In this document: piece after piece, positions 8,080-17,537 of the stretch
How the letters are laid out: the number at the start of each line of letters is the position of its first letter
How positions within the stretch are numbered: position 1 is the stretch's first letter
From: Streptomyces sp. NBC_01723
GTDB lineage: Bacteria; Actinomycetota; Actinomycetes; Streptomycetales; Streptomycetaceae
Reading direction: 5' to 3'
Assembly (NCBI RefSeq): GCF_036246005.1
Contig: NZ_CP109171.1
Location: 6,374,001-6,438,000, forward strand
Length of the DNA: 64,000 bases
Position numbers and translations under genes: made by a program
The notes under the pieces: model-generated
Told to the model about the DNA's origin: nothing
Databases searched by the model: none
The model's input: the letters and a program-made list of their open reading frames with translations, nothing else

Positions 8080-10362
8080 TTGAACGTGGCGATCGTCGGC
8101 GGAGGCCCCGGCGGCCTCTACGCCGCCGCCCTCCTCAAACGCCTCGCCCCCCACCGCGAGATCACCGTCTACGAACGCAACGCCCCCGACGACACCTTCG
8201 GCTTCGGAGTCGTCCTCTCCGACGAAACCCTCGGCGGCATCGAACACGCCGACGCGGACGTCTACGCCGCCCTCAAAGCCGACTTCGTCCGCTGGGACGA
8301 CATCGACATCGTCCACCGGGGCCACCGCCACACCTCCGGAGGACACCGGTTCGCCGCCCTCGGCCGCCGCCGCCTCCTGGAGATCCTGCACGACCGCTGC
8401 CGCGCCCTCGGCGTCGACCTCCGTTTCCAGGCCGAGGCCCCGGACCCCGGGACGCTGGCGCGGACGTACGACCTCGTCGTCGCCGCCGACGGCGTGCACA
8501 GCGCCACCCGCGAGGCCTGTCGCGAGGTCTTCCGGCCCCGCGTCACCACCCACCGCTGCCGCTACATCTGGCTGGCCGCCGACTTCGCCTTCGACGCCTT
8601 CCGCTTCGAGATCGCCGAGACCGAGCACGGCGTGATGCAACTGCACGGCTACCCCTACGCGGCCGGCGCCTCGACCGTCATCGTGGAGATGCGCGAGGAG
8701 GTCTGGCGGGCGGCCGGCTTCGACGAACTCGACGAGGCGGAGTCCACCGCCCGCTGCGCCAAGGTCTTCGCCGAGGCCCTCGGGGGCAACCCGCTGCGCT
8801 CCAACAACTCCGCGTGGACCACCTTCCGCACCGTCGTCAACGAACGCTGGTCGCACGGCAACACCGTCCTGCTCGGCGACGCCGCCCACACCGCCCACTT
8901 CTCCATCGGCTCCGGCACGAAGCTCGCCGTGGAGGACGCCCTCGCGCTGGCCGCCTGCCTGGAGGAGCAGCCCTCCCTCGCCGACGCCCTGGCCGCCTAC
9001 GAGGAGGAGCGGCGCCCCGTCGTCGCCTCGACCCAGCGCGCGGCCAAGGCCAGCCTGGAGTGGTTCGAGGACCTGGCCCGCTACGTCGACCAGCCGCCCC
9101 GCCAGTTCGCCTTCAACCTGCTCACCCGCAGCCGCCGGGTCACCCACGACAACCTGCGGCTGCGCGACCCGGGCTTCACCGGGTCCGTGGAGCGCGAGTT
9201 CGGCTGCCCGCCCGGCACGCCCCCGATGTTCACCCCGTTCCGGCTGCGCGACCTGACCCTGCGCAACCGCGTCGTGGTGTCCCCGATGGACATGTACTCC
9301 GCCGTCGACGGCGTCCCCGGCGACTTCCACCTGGTCCACCTGGGCGCCCGCGCCCTCGGCGGTGCCGGCCTGGTGATGACGGAGATGGTGTGCGTCAGCG
9401 CCGAGGGCCGCATCACCCCCGGCTGCGCGGGCCTCTACACCGGCCGGCAGGGCGAGGCGTGGCGGCGGATCACCGACTTCGTGCACGCGAGCGCCCCGGG
9501 CACCGCGATCGGCGTGCAGCTCGGGCACAGCGGACGCAAGGGCTCGACCCGGCTGATGTGGGAGGGCATGGACGAACCGCTGCCGGAGGGCAACTGGCCC
9601 CTGGTGGCGCCCTCCCCGCTGCCGTACAGGCCCGGCGGCCAGACGCCCCGCGAGCTGTCCCGGGCACAGCTCACGGACATCCGCGAGCAGTTCACGTCCG
9701 CCGCGACCCGCGCCGCCCGGGCCGGCTTCGACCTGCTCGAACTGCACTGCGCCCACGGCTACCTGCTCTCCGGCTTCCTCTCCCCGCTCACCAACCGGCG
9801 CACCGACGCCTACGGCGGCTCACCGGAGAAGCGGCTCCGCTTCCCGCTGGAGGTTTTCGACGCCGTACGCGAGGTGTGGCCCGGGGAGCGGCCCATGACC
9901 GTGCGCGTCTCCGCCACCGACTGGGCCGAGGGCGGCACCGGCGCCGAGGAGGCCGTGGCGATCGCCCGCGCCTTCGCGGCGCACGGGGTGGACGCCGTCG
10001 ACGTGTCCACGGGGCAGGTCGTGTCCGACGAACGGCCCGAGTTCGGGCGGTCGTACCAGACGCCGTACGCGGACCGCATCCGCCACGAGGCGGGCGTCCC
10101 GGTGATCGCCGTCGGCGCGATCTCCTCCTGGGACGACGTCAACTCACTGATCCTGGCCGGACGCACCGACCTGTGCGCCCTCGCCCGCCCGCACCTCTAC
10201 GACCCGCACTGGACGCTGCACGCCGCGGCCGAGCAGGGGTACGAGGGCCCGGGAGCGGCCTGGCCGGCGCCGTACCGGGCGGGCAGCCGTCCGCCGCGCA
10301 CCGGACGCACCGACGCCCCGAGGCCCCGGCTCACGCTGCGCGGCGGGCCTCAGGAGGCGTAG
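8080..10362 (+). CDS. Bifunctional 2-aminobenzoyl-CoA (or salicylyl-CoA 5-) monooxygenase/reductase
   Basis: A 760-residue fusion. Residues 1 to about 375 are a class A flavin monooxygenase, with the dinucleotide motif GGGPGGLYAAALLKRL at the N-terminus and GDAAHTAHFSIGSGTKLAVED later. Residues from about 385 are an Old Yellow Enzyme domain (MFTPFRLRDLTLRNRVVVSP, HCAHGYLLSGFLSPLTNRRT). Azoarcus 2-aminobenzoyl-CoA monooxygenase/reductase has this same order; it hydroxylates the ring at C5 and reduces it without ring cleavage. Database names for such fusions often say salicylyl-CoA 5-hydroxylase. The start is taken as the TTG at 8080, behind GAAGGCAGG; the frame is open further upstream but repeat-derived. 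The end overlaps the convergent sulfotransferase gene by 13 bases. Confidence 0.85.
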   Translation: MNVAIVGGGPGGLYAAALLKRLAPHREITVYERNAPDDTFGFGVVLSDETLGGIEHADADVYAALKADFVRWDDIDIVHRGHRHTSGGHRFAALGRRRLLEILHDRCRALGVDLRFQAEAPDPGTLARTYDLVVAADGVHSATREACREVFRPRVTTHRCRYIWLAADFAFDAFRFEIAETEHGVMQLHGYPYAAGASTVIVEMREEVWRAAGFDELDEAESTARCAKVFAEALGGNPLRSNNSAWTTFRTVVNERWSHGNTVLLGDAAHTAHFSIGSGTKLAVEDALALAACLEEQPSLADALAAYEEERRPVVASTQRAAKASLEWFEDLARYVDQPPRQFAFNLLTRSRRVTHDNLRLRDPGFTGSVEREFGCPPGTPPMFTPFRLRDLTLRNRVVVSPMDMYSAVDGVPGDFHLVHLGARALGGAGLVMTEMVCVSAEGRITPGCAGLYTGRQGEAWRRITDFVHASAPGTAIGVQLGHSGRKGSTRLMWEGMDEPLPEGNWPLVAPSPLPYRPGGQTPRELSRAQLTDIREQFTSAATRAARAGFDLLELHCAHGYLLSGFLSPLTNRRTDAYGGSPEKRLRFPLEVFDAVREVWPGERPMTVRVSATDWAEGGTGAEEAVAIARAFAAHGVDAVDVSTGQVVSDERPEFGRSYQTPYADRIRHEAGVPVIAVGAISSWDDVNSLILAGRTDLCALARPHLYDPHWTLHAAAEQGYEGPGAAWPAPYRAGSRPPRTGRTDAPRPRLTLRGGPQEA

Positions 10363-11246
10363 CCCCAGGCCTCGCAGACCGGGCGCAGCGGCTCCGGGAC
10401 CTCGTCCGCGTCGGGCAGCGCGCGGCCCGGCTGCACGGTGCCCGTGCGGATGTTGTCGCGCCAGTCGCCGAGCCCCCTGACCAGCTCGCCGCCGCTCTTC
10501 TTGCCGTAGTCCAGCATGGCCGGGGCGTAGTCGACGCCGAGGAACGCGCACAGGCGGCGCATCTCGCGGCCCGGGTCGTCGGTGATGTCCTCGTAGCGCA
10601 CGGTGAAACCCTCGGCGTCCGCCGCCCGGGCCTCCTCGACGGCCGTCAGGTACTTGAGCACGTCGGCGACGGCCGTGTCGTACGGCCGCTTGACGGGGTC
10701 GGTCTCGTGCCAGGAGCGGGCGACCGAGACGGGGTGGCGCAGCAGGAAGACGAAGCGGGCGTCGGGCCAGCAGTCCTTGAGGCGCTGGTACATGTAGACG
10801 TTGGCCGGGGTCTTCTCGACCACGAAGTCCTTGCCGGACCTGGTCAGTTCGCGGTGCAGGACACGGTCCCAGAGCAGGTGCTCCAGGTCGCCGCGCTTCA
10901 GGTCGAGGGCGCCCATCGCGCGTTCGGAGAACCAGTTGGTGCAGACGACCTCCAGCCTGCCTATGTGCAGCTCGTGCGGGGCGTGCAGCCGCGGGTGGGC
11001 GCCCAGCATCATGCGCAGCAGAGTGGAGCCGGAGCGGATGGACGAGATGATGAAGACGGGCCGCCGCAGCAGCCGCTCGGTGGGAAGTTCCTCGGAGGAC
11101 GGACATCGGTAGGCGGCCGCGGGGCGCGCCGCCGCCGGTTTCGGCGCGGCGGACTTCTCCTTCCCCTTCACGGCCTGGGGTGCTCTCCGCACCTGGAGGC
11201 CGGTGGTGACGGTCAGGGCCCGGTTCAAGTTGCGCGCGAGACTCAT
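10350..11246 (-). CDS. Sulfotransferase family protein
   Basis: A 298-residue PAPS-dependent sulfotransferase fold. The 5'-phosphosulfate loop is FIISSIRSGSTLLRMML near residue 65 and the 3'-phosphate motif is FVFLLRHPVSVARSW. The N-terminal 50 residues are basic and low in complexity. The acceptor is unknown. It lies inside the aminobenzoyl-CoA cluster but shows no obvious pathway link. It is convergent with the monooxygenase gene and 83 bases downstream of the PaaX-type gene on the same strand. The ATG at 11246 was chosen because the upstream frame is a shadow of the regulator gene. Confidence 0.8.
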   Translation of the reverse strand: MSLARNLNRALTVTTGLQVRRAPQAVKGKEKSAAPKPAAARPAAAYRCPSSEELPTERLLRRPVFIISSIRSGSTLLRMMLGAHPRLHAPHELHIGRLEVVCTNWFSERAMGALDLKRGDLEHLLWDRVLHRELTRSGKDFVVEKTPANVYMYQRLKDCWPDARFVFLLRHPVSVARSWHETDPVKRPYDTAVADVLKYLTAVEEARAADAEGFTVRYEDITDDPGREMRRLCAFLGVDYAPAMLDYGKKSGGELVRGLGDWRDNIRTGTVQPGRALPDADEVPEPLRPVCEAWGYAS

Positions 11247-11329
11247 GCGTCCGCACGGTAGGTGAGAAACCTGAGAAGAGGGTCTGAGAAGACTGAGGGT
11301 TCCCTGATCCCGGAAAAGTGTGACGGGGG

Positions 11330-12175
11330 TCACTCGGCGGGGCCGGTTGGTGCTCCGAGGGCCGCGAAGCGGGAGCCCGCGTCGCGCAGCCGCTCGTGCA
11401 GGGCGCGGAAGACGGCGGCCGAGCGCGTGCCGGGCCACTCGGCGGGCAGCAGCCGGGCGGGCAGCCCCGGGTCCGTGTAGGGCAGGTGGCGCCAGGAGTC
11501 CAGGGCGAGGAGGTAGTCGCGGTAGGCATCCTCGGGCGGAGTGTCCGCCCGGCCCTCCCAGTCGCGCAGTACGCGCGCGTGGCGGTCGAGGAACGCCTCG
11601 TGCTCCTTGGCGATCGCCGCCAGGTCCCACCAGCGCGCCACGGCCTGCGCGGTCGGCGTGAAACCCAGGTGCTCGCCGCGGAAGAAGTCCACGTAGGAGT
11701 CCAGGTCCAGGCGGCCCAGCGTGTGCCGCGTCTCCTCGTACAGCCGGGCCGGGGCGATCCACACGCCCGGGGCCGCGCTGCCGAAGCCGAGGCCGGCCAG
11801 CCGGGAGCGCAGGACGTGCCGCTTCTGCCGCTCCGACTCCGGCACGGAGAACACGGCGAGCACCCAGCCCTCGTCGTCGTGCGGGGCCGCGGCGTAGATG
11901 CGCCGGTCGCCGTCGTCCAGCAACTGACGTGCCTGGGGCGACAGTTCGTAGCCCGCCGCGCCCTCGGCGGTCCGGGCGGGCAGCAGCAGCCCGCGCCGTT
12001 TCAGCCGGGACACCGACGAGCGCACGGAAGGGGCGTCCACCGCGACCGCGCCCAGCAGCCGGATCAGCTCCGCGACGGGCACCGGGCCCGGCGCGAAACG
12101 GCCGTAGGCGCCGTAGAGCGTGACGATGAGGGACCTCGGGGCGTGCTGCGCGTGCTGGTCGTACACGTTGATCAT
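11330..12175 (-). CDS. PaaX-family transcriptional regulator
   Basis: A 281-residue protein with the PaaX layout: an N-terminal winged helix-turn-helix (RSLIVTLYGAYGR, VRSSVSRLKRRGLL), a central domain (GWVLAVFSVPESERQKRHVLRSRLAGLGFG) and a C-terminal PaaX domain. PaaX repressors of phenylacetate catabolism respond to an aryl-CoA. Here the likely effector is the CoA thioester made by the coupled ligase, because its ATG overlaps the ligase stop codon as ATGA (12175-12172). The likely targets are the matched blocks at 7023-7062 and 13841-13878 (inference). Confidence 0.85.
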   Translation of the reverse strand: MINVYDQHAQHAPRSLIVTLYGAYGRFAPGPVPVAELIRLLGAVAVDAPSVRSSVSRLKRRGLLLPARTAEGAAGYELSPQARQLLDDGDRRIYAAAPHDDEGWVLAVFSVPESERQKRHVLRSRLAGLGFGSAAPGVWIAPARLYEETRHTLGRLDLDSYVDFFRGEHLGFTPTAQAVARWWDLAAIAKEHEAFLDRHARVLRDWEGRADTPPEDAYRDYLLALDSWRHLPYTDPGLPARLLPAEWPGTRSAAVFRALHERLRDAGSRFAALGAPTGPAE

Positions 12176-13797
12176 CTTATGTCGTCGGACAGGAGCCGGT
12201 ACCGCTGGAGCTTGCCGGTCGCCGTGCGCGGCAGCGCGTCCAGGAAGACGATCTCCCGCGGGCACTTGTACGGCGCCAGCTCCTCCCGCAGGAAGGCGCG
12301 CAGCGCCTCGGCGTCCCGGCCGGCGCCCTCCTTCAGTACGGCGTGGGCCACCACGATCTGCCCGCGCCGGGAGTCCGGCCGGCCCACCACGGCCGCCTCC
12401 ACGACGTCCGGATGCCGCAGCAGCGCGTCCTCGACCTCCGGTCCCGCGATGTTGTACCCGGCGGAGATGATCATGTCGTCGGCCCGGGCCACGTACCGGA
12501 GGTAGCCGTCGGGCTCCCGTATGTACGTGTCCCCGGTGATGTTCCAGCCGTCGCGCACGTACTCCCGCTGCCGCGGGTCGGCGAGATACCGGCAGCCCAC
12601 CGGACCGCGCACGGCGAGCAGTCCCGGCTCGCCGTCGGGTACCGGCACGCCGCGGGCGTCCTGCACGCGCGCGTGCCAGCCCGGCACCGGGACGCCCGTC
12701 GTGCCCGGTCTGATGTCGCCGTCGGCGGCGGAGACGAAGATGTGCAGCAGCTCGGTGGCGCCGATGCCGTTGATGACACGCAGCCCGGTGTGCTCGTACC
12801 AGGCCTGCCAGGTGGCCGCGGGCAGGTTCTCGCCCGCCGAGACGCACCGCCTGAGGCTCGACACGTCGTACCCGTCCAGCTCGTCGAGCATCGCGCGGTA
12901 CGCCGTCGGCGCGGTGAACAGCACCGACACCCGGTGCTCGGCGACGGCCGGCAAGAGTTGCCTGGGGCCCGCCTGTTCGAGCAGCAGGGCGCTCGCGCCG
13001 GCCCGCATCGGGAAGATCACCAGCCCGCCGAGACCGAAGGTGAAGCCGAGCGGCGGGCTGCCCGCGAAGACGTCGTCCGGGTCCGGCTTGAGCACGTGCC
13101 GGGAGAAGGTGTCGGCGATGGCCAGCACGTCACGGTGGAAGTGCATGCAGCCCTTGGGGCGGCCGGTGGTGCCCGAGGTGAAGGCGATCAGCGCCACGTC
13201 GTCGGCCGCGGTGTCCACGGCCGGGTACGGCGTGCCGGGCGCCGTGTCCGCCGCCGTGCGGGCCAGCAGGTCGTCGGGGGCGTCCCCGCCGTACGTCGTG
13301 ATCCGCAGGCCGGGGATCTCCGCCTTGGCGAGGTCGTCGACGGACCGGACGTCGCACAGGGCGTGCCGCACCCGGGCGATCTCGCAGATCGCGCCCAGCT
13401 CGTGCGGGCGCTGCTGGGCCAGCACGGTGACCGCCACCGCGCCCGCCTTCAGCACCGCCAGCCAGCAGGCGGCCAGCCAGGGCGTGGTGGGGCCGCGCAG
13501 CAGCACCCGGTTGCCCGGTACGACGCCCAGCTCGCCGGTGAGCGCGTGGGCGATCCGGTCGACGCGGTCCCGGAGCAGGCCGTAGCTCCAGGTGTCCCCG
13601 GTGGCGGTGCGGAAGACCGGGCGGTCGCCGGGCGGGCCGGCGAGCAGCTCGGCGGCGCAGTTCAGCCGCGCGGGGTAGCGCAGCTCCGGCAGGTCGAAGC
13701 GGAGCTGCGGCCACTGGTCGGGGGGTGGCAGGTGCTCGCGCGCGAAGGTGTCGACGTGGGCGGAGCGGCTCGGTTCCGCGCGGTGCGGAGCTGCCAT
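12172..13797 (-). CDS. Aryl-CoA ligase, probable 2-aminobenzoate-CoA ligase
   Basis: An ANL-superfamily ligase of 541 residues, close in design to benzoate- and 2-aminobenzoate-CoA ligases. The ATP-binding A3 motif is IAFTSGTTGRPKGCMHFH. The A7/A8 region is WNITGDTYIREPDGYLRYVARADDMI, and the A10 catalytic lysine lies in RTATGKLQRYRLL near the end. It would activate the aromatic acid with ATP and CoA to start the pathway. It is transcribed away from the acyl-CoA dehydrogenase gene from the promoter region at 13798-13925. Anthranilate is favoured by the companion two-domain monooxygenase/reductase. Confidence 0.87.
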   Translation of the reverse strand: MAAPHRAEPSRSAHVDTFAREHLPPPDQWPQLRFDLPELRYPARLNCAAELLAGPPGDRPVFRTATGDTWSYGLLRDRVDRIAHALTGELGVVPGNRVLLRGPTTPWLAACWLAVLKAGAVAVTVLAQQRPHELGAICEIARVRHALCDVRSVDDLAKAEIPGLRITTYGGDAPDDLLARTAADTAPGTPYPAVDTAADDVALIAFTSGTTGRPKGCMHFHRDVLAIADTFSRHVLKPDPDDVFAGSPPLGFTFGLGGLVIFPMRAGASALLLEQAGPRQLLPAVAEHRVSVLFTAPTAYRAMLDELDGYDVSSLRRCVSAGENLPAATWQAWYEHTGLRVINGIGATELLHIFVSAADGDIRPGTTGVPVPGWHARVQDARGVPVPDGEPGLLAVRGPVGCRYLADPRQREYVRDGWNITGDTYIREPDGYLRYVARADDMIISAGYNIAGPEVEDALLRHPDVVEAAVVGRPDSRRGQIVVAHAVLKEGAGRDAEALRAFLREELAPYKCPREIVFLDALPRTATGKLQRYRLLSDDIR

Positions 13798-13840
13798 GGC
13801 GGTTCGCCCCCTTTGTCGTGGTGGGCACGCGCATCGAGCG

Positions 13841-13878
13841 TATCGCGTTGGTGACGACAGTCAACGGGGCGCGATAAC
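13841..13878 (+). promoter_or_regulatory. Operator/promoter of the aminobenzoyl-CoA pathway, copy B
   Basis: The block is TATCGCG, three bases, GTGACGACAGTCA, nine bases, GATAAC, matching 7023-7062 with the same GTCA-to-GATAAC distance. It sits between the divergent ligase and acyl-CoA dehydrogenase genes, so one site could control both. The inner inverted repeat is less perfect than in copy A. Confidence 0.6.
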
Positions 13879-13925
13879 CTCGGGTGAGACCCAGCGGCCG
13901 CAGCGGAGCAGGGGAAGGATCGGCG

Positions 13926-15302
13926 ATGACCGCATTCTCGCTCGAACCGGCACAAATCACCTGGTGCGGGGAGCTGCGCGCCCTGGCCGCCGAACGGCTG
14001 CGTCCGTTGGCGGACAAGGGGGAGCCCGGCCACGTCAACCGTGCCCTCGTCGCCGAACTCGGCGCCCTGGGGCTGCTCTCCCGCCTGTTCACCTCGGGCG
14101 CGCTCGACCTGTGCCTGATGCGCGAGTCCCTCGCCCACGCCTGCACGGAGGCCGAGACCGCCCTCGCCCTCCAGGGCCTCGGCGCCCACCCGGTGCACGC
14201 CCACGGCACCGGGACCCAGCGCGCCCGCTGGCTCCCCGGCGTCGTCGCCGGCACGACGGTCGCCGCCTTCGCCCTCAGCGAGCCCGACGCCGGCTCGGAC
14301 GCGGCGGCCCTGACCCTCACGGCGACCCCGTCCGCGTCGCGGCCCGCCGCGGGGGAGCGCGGGGGCCCGGCGGGGGAGGCCGCGGGAAGCGGCACGGGTA
14401 CGGCCCCGCCGGCCGAGTCCGCCTGGGCCACCGAGGGCACCGGCACCGGCCGGGACGCCGTGGCACCCGCCGCCGAGGACGACGCGAACGTGCCCGCCCC
14501 CGGAGACCGCGCGGTCGCCGCCGACGCCCCGTCGGGCCCCGTCGCCCTGAACGCCGACCCCGACGGCGGCTCCGGCTGGCGGCTCACCGGCGAGAAGTGC
14601 TGGATCTCCAACGCGCCCGAAGCCGACTTCTACACCGTGTTCGCCCGCACCACACCCGGCGCCGGCGCCCGCGGCGTCACCGCCTTCCTCGTGCCCGCCG
14701 ACCGGCCCGGCCTCTCCGGCAGCCCGCTCGACATGCTCTCGCCGCACCCCATCGGCGCCCTCGCCTTCGACGCCGTGCCCGTCACCGCGGACGACGTGCT
14801 CGGCGAGCCGGACCGTGGCTTCCGGGTCGCGATGGACACCCTCAACCTGTTCCGGCCCAGCGTCGGCGCCTTCGCCGTCGGCATGGCGCAGGCCGCCCTC
14901 GACGCCACCGTCGCGCACACCACCTCCCGCGACGCCTTCGGCGGCAAGCTGCGCGACCTCCAGACCGTCGCCCACCAGGTCGCCGAGATGTCCCTGCGCA
15001 CCGAGGCCGCCCGCCTGATGGTGTACGCGGCGGCGACGGCGTACGACGAGGGCGCCCCGGACGTCCCGCGGCGCGCGGCGATGGCGAAACTCCTCGCCAC
15101 CGAGACCGCCCAGTACGTCGTCGACCGGGCCGTCCAACTGCACGGCGCCCGCGCCCTGCGCCGCGGCCACCTCCTCGAACACCTCTACCGCGAGGTGCGC
15201 GCACCCCGCGTCTACGAGGGCGCGAGCGAGGTGCAGCGCGGCATCATCGCCAAGGAGCTGTACCGCACGCACGACACGACGACCGAGGAGGCCGGTACAT
15301 GA
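13926..15302 (+). CDS. Acyl-CoA dehydrogenase with an inserted low-complexity segment
   Basis: A flavin acyl-CoA dehydrogenase of 458 residues, longer than the usual 380 or so. FALSEPDAGSDAAALTLTA near residue 115 is the FAD/substrate segment and WRLTGEKCWISNAPEADFY resumes the beta domain near residue 218. Between them are about 80 residues rich in Gly, Ala, Pro, Glu and Thr that have no counterpart in the family. The C-terminal part (LHGARALRRGHLLEHLYREV, YEGASEVQRGIIAKELY) is normal. It probably oxidises a ring-reduced CoA ester. The ATG at 13926 follows GGGGAAGGA, and the stop overlaps the RidA start. Confidence 0.85.
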   Translation: MTAFSLEPAQITWCGELRALAAERLRPLADKGEPGHVNRALVAELGALGLLSRLFTSGALDLCLMRESLAHACTEAETALALQGLGAHPVHAHGTGTQRARWLPGVVAGTTVAAFALSEPDAGSDAAALTLTATPSASRPAAGERGGPAGEAAGSGTGTAPPAESAWATEGTGTGRDAVAPAAEDDANVPAPGDRAVAADAPSGPVALNADPDGGSGWRLTGEKCWISNAPEADFYTVFARTTPGAGARGVTAFLVPADRPGLSGSPLDMLSPHPIGALAFDAVPVTADDVLGEPDRGFRVAMDTLNLFRPSVGAFAVGMAQAALDATVAHTTSRDAFGGKLRDLQTVAHQVAEMSLRTEAARLMVYAAATAYDEGAPDVPRRAAMAKLLATETAQYVVDRAVQLHGARALRRGHLLEHLYREVRAPRVYEGASEVQRGIIAKELYRTHDTTTEEAGT

Positions 15303-15697
15303 CCGCCGAACGGGTGAACCCGCCCGAACTCTCCCCGCCCACCGGGTTCTCGCACGCCGTCGTCGCCACCGGCACCCGCGTCGTGTTCCTGGCCGGCCAG
15401 ACCGCCCTGGACACCGACGGCAAGGTCACCGGCGACACCCTCCCCGCCCAGTTCGAACAGGCCCTCACCAACCTCCTGACCGCCCTGCGAGCCGCCGGCG
15501 GAACCCCCGCCGACCTCGCCCGCGTCACCGTCTACGCCACGGACGTCGCCGCCTACCGCACCCACGCCGCCGACCTCGGCCGCACCTGGCGCCGACTGGC
15601 CGGCCGCGACTACCCGGCGATGGCGGTCGTGGAGGTGGTACGCCTCTGGGACGAACGGGCGATGGTGGAACTCGACGGCTTCGCGGTACTGCCGTAG
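15299..15697 (+). CDS. RidA (YjgF/YER057c/UK114) family protein
   Basis: A 132-residue RidA-fold protein. Family members hydrolyse reactive enamines and imines to ketones and ammonia. Seen are VVFLAGQTALDTDGKV, FEQALTNLLTALRAAG and VTVYATDVAAY. The usual arginine region near the C-terminus is replaced by AVVEVVRLWDERAMVELDG, so deaminase activity is not certain. It is translationally coupled (ATGA) to the acyl-CoA dehydrogenase, so it belongs to the same operon. A natural role would be to deaminate the 2-amino-enone intermediate of aminobenzoyl-CoA breakdown (inference). Confidence 0.85.
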   Translation: MTAERVNPPELSPPTGFSHAVVATGTRVVFLAGQTALDTDGKVTGDTLPAQFEQALTNLLTALRAAGGTPADLARVTVYATDVAAYRTHAADLGRTWRRLAGRDYPAMAVVEVVRLWDERAMVELDGFAVLP

Positions 15698-15739
15698 CGC
15701 CCACTGCCGCGAAGCGCCCGCCCGCCCTAGAGTTCCGGC

Positions 15740-16567
15740 ATGCCGGACATCGAACTGAGCGCGGGGACCATCGAGTACGAGGACACCGGCGGGGACGGCC
15801 CGGTCGTCGTGCTCCTCCACGGTCTCGTCCACGACGCGACCGTCTGGCGCGGGGTCCTCGCCGACCTGCGCGCCGACCACCGGGTGATCGCGCCGACCCT
15901 GCCCTACGGCTCCCACCGCCGGCCGCTGACCCGGCCGCCCACGCCGGACCTCGTCAACGAACTGATCGCGGAGTTCCTCGGCCGCCTCGACCTGACCGAC
16001 GTGACCCTGGTCGAGAACGACTGCGGACGCGCCCAGACGGTGGCGGCCCGGCACCCGGAGCGGCTGGCACGGCTGGTGCTCGTCGCGTGCGAGGCTTTCG
16101 ACAACTACCCGCCGGGACTGCCGGGAAAGCTGATCGGCGTCGCCTGCCGCCTGCCCGGCGGCGTGCCCCTGCTGGTCCGCACCCTGGGCCTGAAGCCGCT
16201 GCGCCGCCTCCCCGTCGGGATCGGCGCCCTCACCAAGCGGCCCGTGCCGGACGCGGTCGTCGACGGCTGGCTGCGCCCCCTGCGCACCGATCCGGCGATC
16301 CGCCGCGACTTCCGGCACTACAACACCCACGTCCGCGGCGACGAACTGCTGGAGGCCGCCCAGGGGTTGCGGAGGTTCGACCGGCCCGCACTCGTCGTCT
16401 GGGCGACCGAGGACCTGATGATGCCCCGCGCCCACGGCCGGCGCCTGGCCGAACTCCTCCCGCAGGGGCGGCTGGTGGAGGTCGAGGACGCCCGGACGCT
16501 GATCCCCGAGGACCAGCCGGAGCTGCTCGCCTCCCTGCTGCGGGAGTTCATCGCCGAGAAGCGCTGA
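15740..16567 (+). CDS. Alpha/beta hydrolase
   Basis: A 275-residue alpha/beta hydrolase. VVVLLHGLVHDATVWRGV carries the oxyanion HG motif. The nucleophile elbow reads LVENDCGRAQTV, which places an aspartate where lipases have serine, as in haloalkane dehalogenase-type and epoxide hydrolase-type members (LVGNDTGG-like). A weak ribosome site precedes the ATG, 42 bases after the RidA gene. It may be a separate unit or the last gene of the aminobenzoyl-CoA operon. The substrate is unknown. Confidence 0.8.
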   Translation: MPDIELSAGTIEYEDTGGDGPVVVLLHGLVHDATVWRGVLADLRADHRVIAPTLPYGSHRRPLTRPPTPDLVNELIAEFLGRLDLTDVTLVENDCGRAQTVAARHPERLARLVLVACEAFDNYPPGLPGKLIGVACRLPGGVPLLVRTLGLKPLRRLPVGIGALTKRPVPDAVVDGWLRPLRTDPAIRRDFRHYNTHVRGDELLEAAQGLRRFDRPALVVWATEDLMMPRAHGRRLAELLPQGRLVEVEDARTLIPEDQPELLASLLREFIAEKR

Positions 16568-16619
16568 GCGGAGAGACGCTGAGCCGGAACGCTGAGCGGC
16601 ACCCGGCCGGCGGTCGGGC

Positions 16620-16829
16620 TCAGGCCGCCATCGCCAGGCGCCCGGCGGGCATCCGGCGCGGCGCGACCACCCGGCCGTCGGGCCGCAGCTCACCGGTGTC
16701 GTCGAAGACGATCGTGCCGTCGCACAGCAGGTGCCACCCCTGCTCCGGGTGGGCGGCGACGATGTGCGCGACGACGGAGTCGGTCGCGGGGGAGTCGGCC
16801 GCGGGGCAGGAAGACCGGTGGGTACACAT
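16620..16829 (-). CDS. Small DUF5999-family protein
   Basis: A 69-residue actinomycete protein that starts MCTHRSSCP and contains HHPEQGW-like (HPEQGWHLLCDGTIVFDDTG) and LRPDGRVVAPRR. This pattern matches the DUF5999 family, which I know as common, small and of unknown function. The two N-terminal cysteines and the central Cys may bind metal (inference). A GGAGG ribosome site lies seven bases before the ATG. The 243 bases to its right up to 17072 hold the divergent promoters for it and the secreted protein gene. Confidence 0.75.
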   Translation of the reverse strand: MCTHRSSCPAADSPATDSVVAHIVAAHPEQGWHLLCDGTIVFDDTGELRPDGRVVAPRRMPAGRLAMAA

Positions 16830-17000
16830 GGCGCACCTCCACGTCGGGAGACCGTCCCGTCATGGGACCGTCGCATGAACAGACCGTGCGCCCGCCGGGA
16901 ACTCGTCGCCAAGGCCCGGGCGGCAAGCGTGACAACACCCGGACAACCCGGCGACGGTTCACGGACGGCGGCCGAGGCGGACTCGCCACCGAAGGGGTGA

Positions 17001-17531
<531 letters not shown>

Positions 17532-17537
17532 GCGGAC

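Noticed and set aside
12343..13854. A long plus-strand frame opposite the CoA ligase gene
   Set aside because: It is the mirror of a well-supported ligase gene; residues are Arg/Gly/His-rich with no domain.
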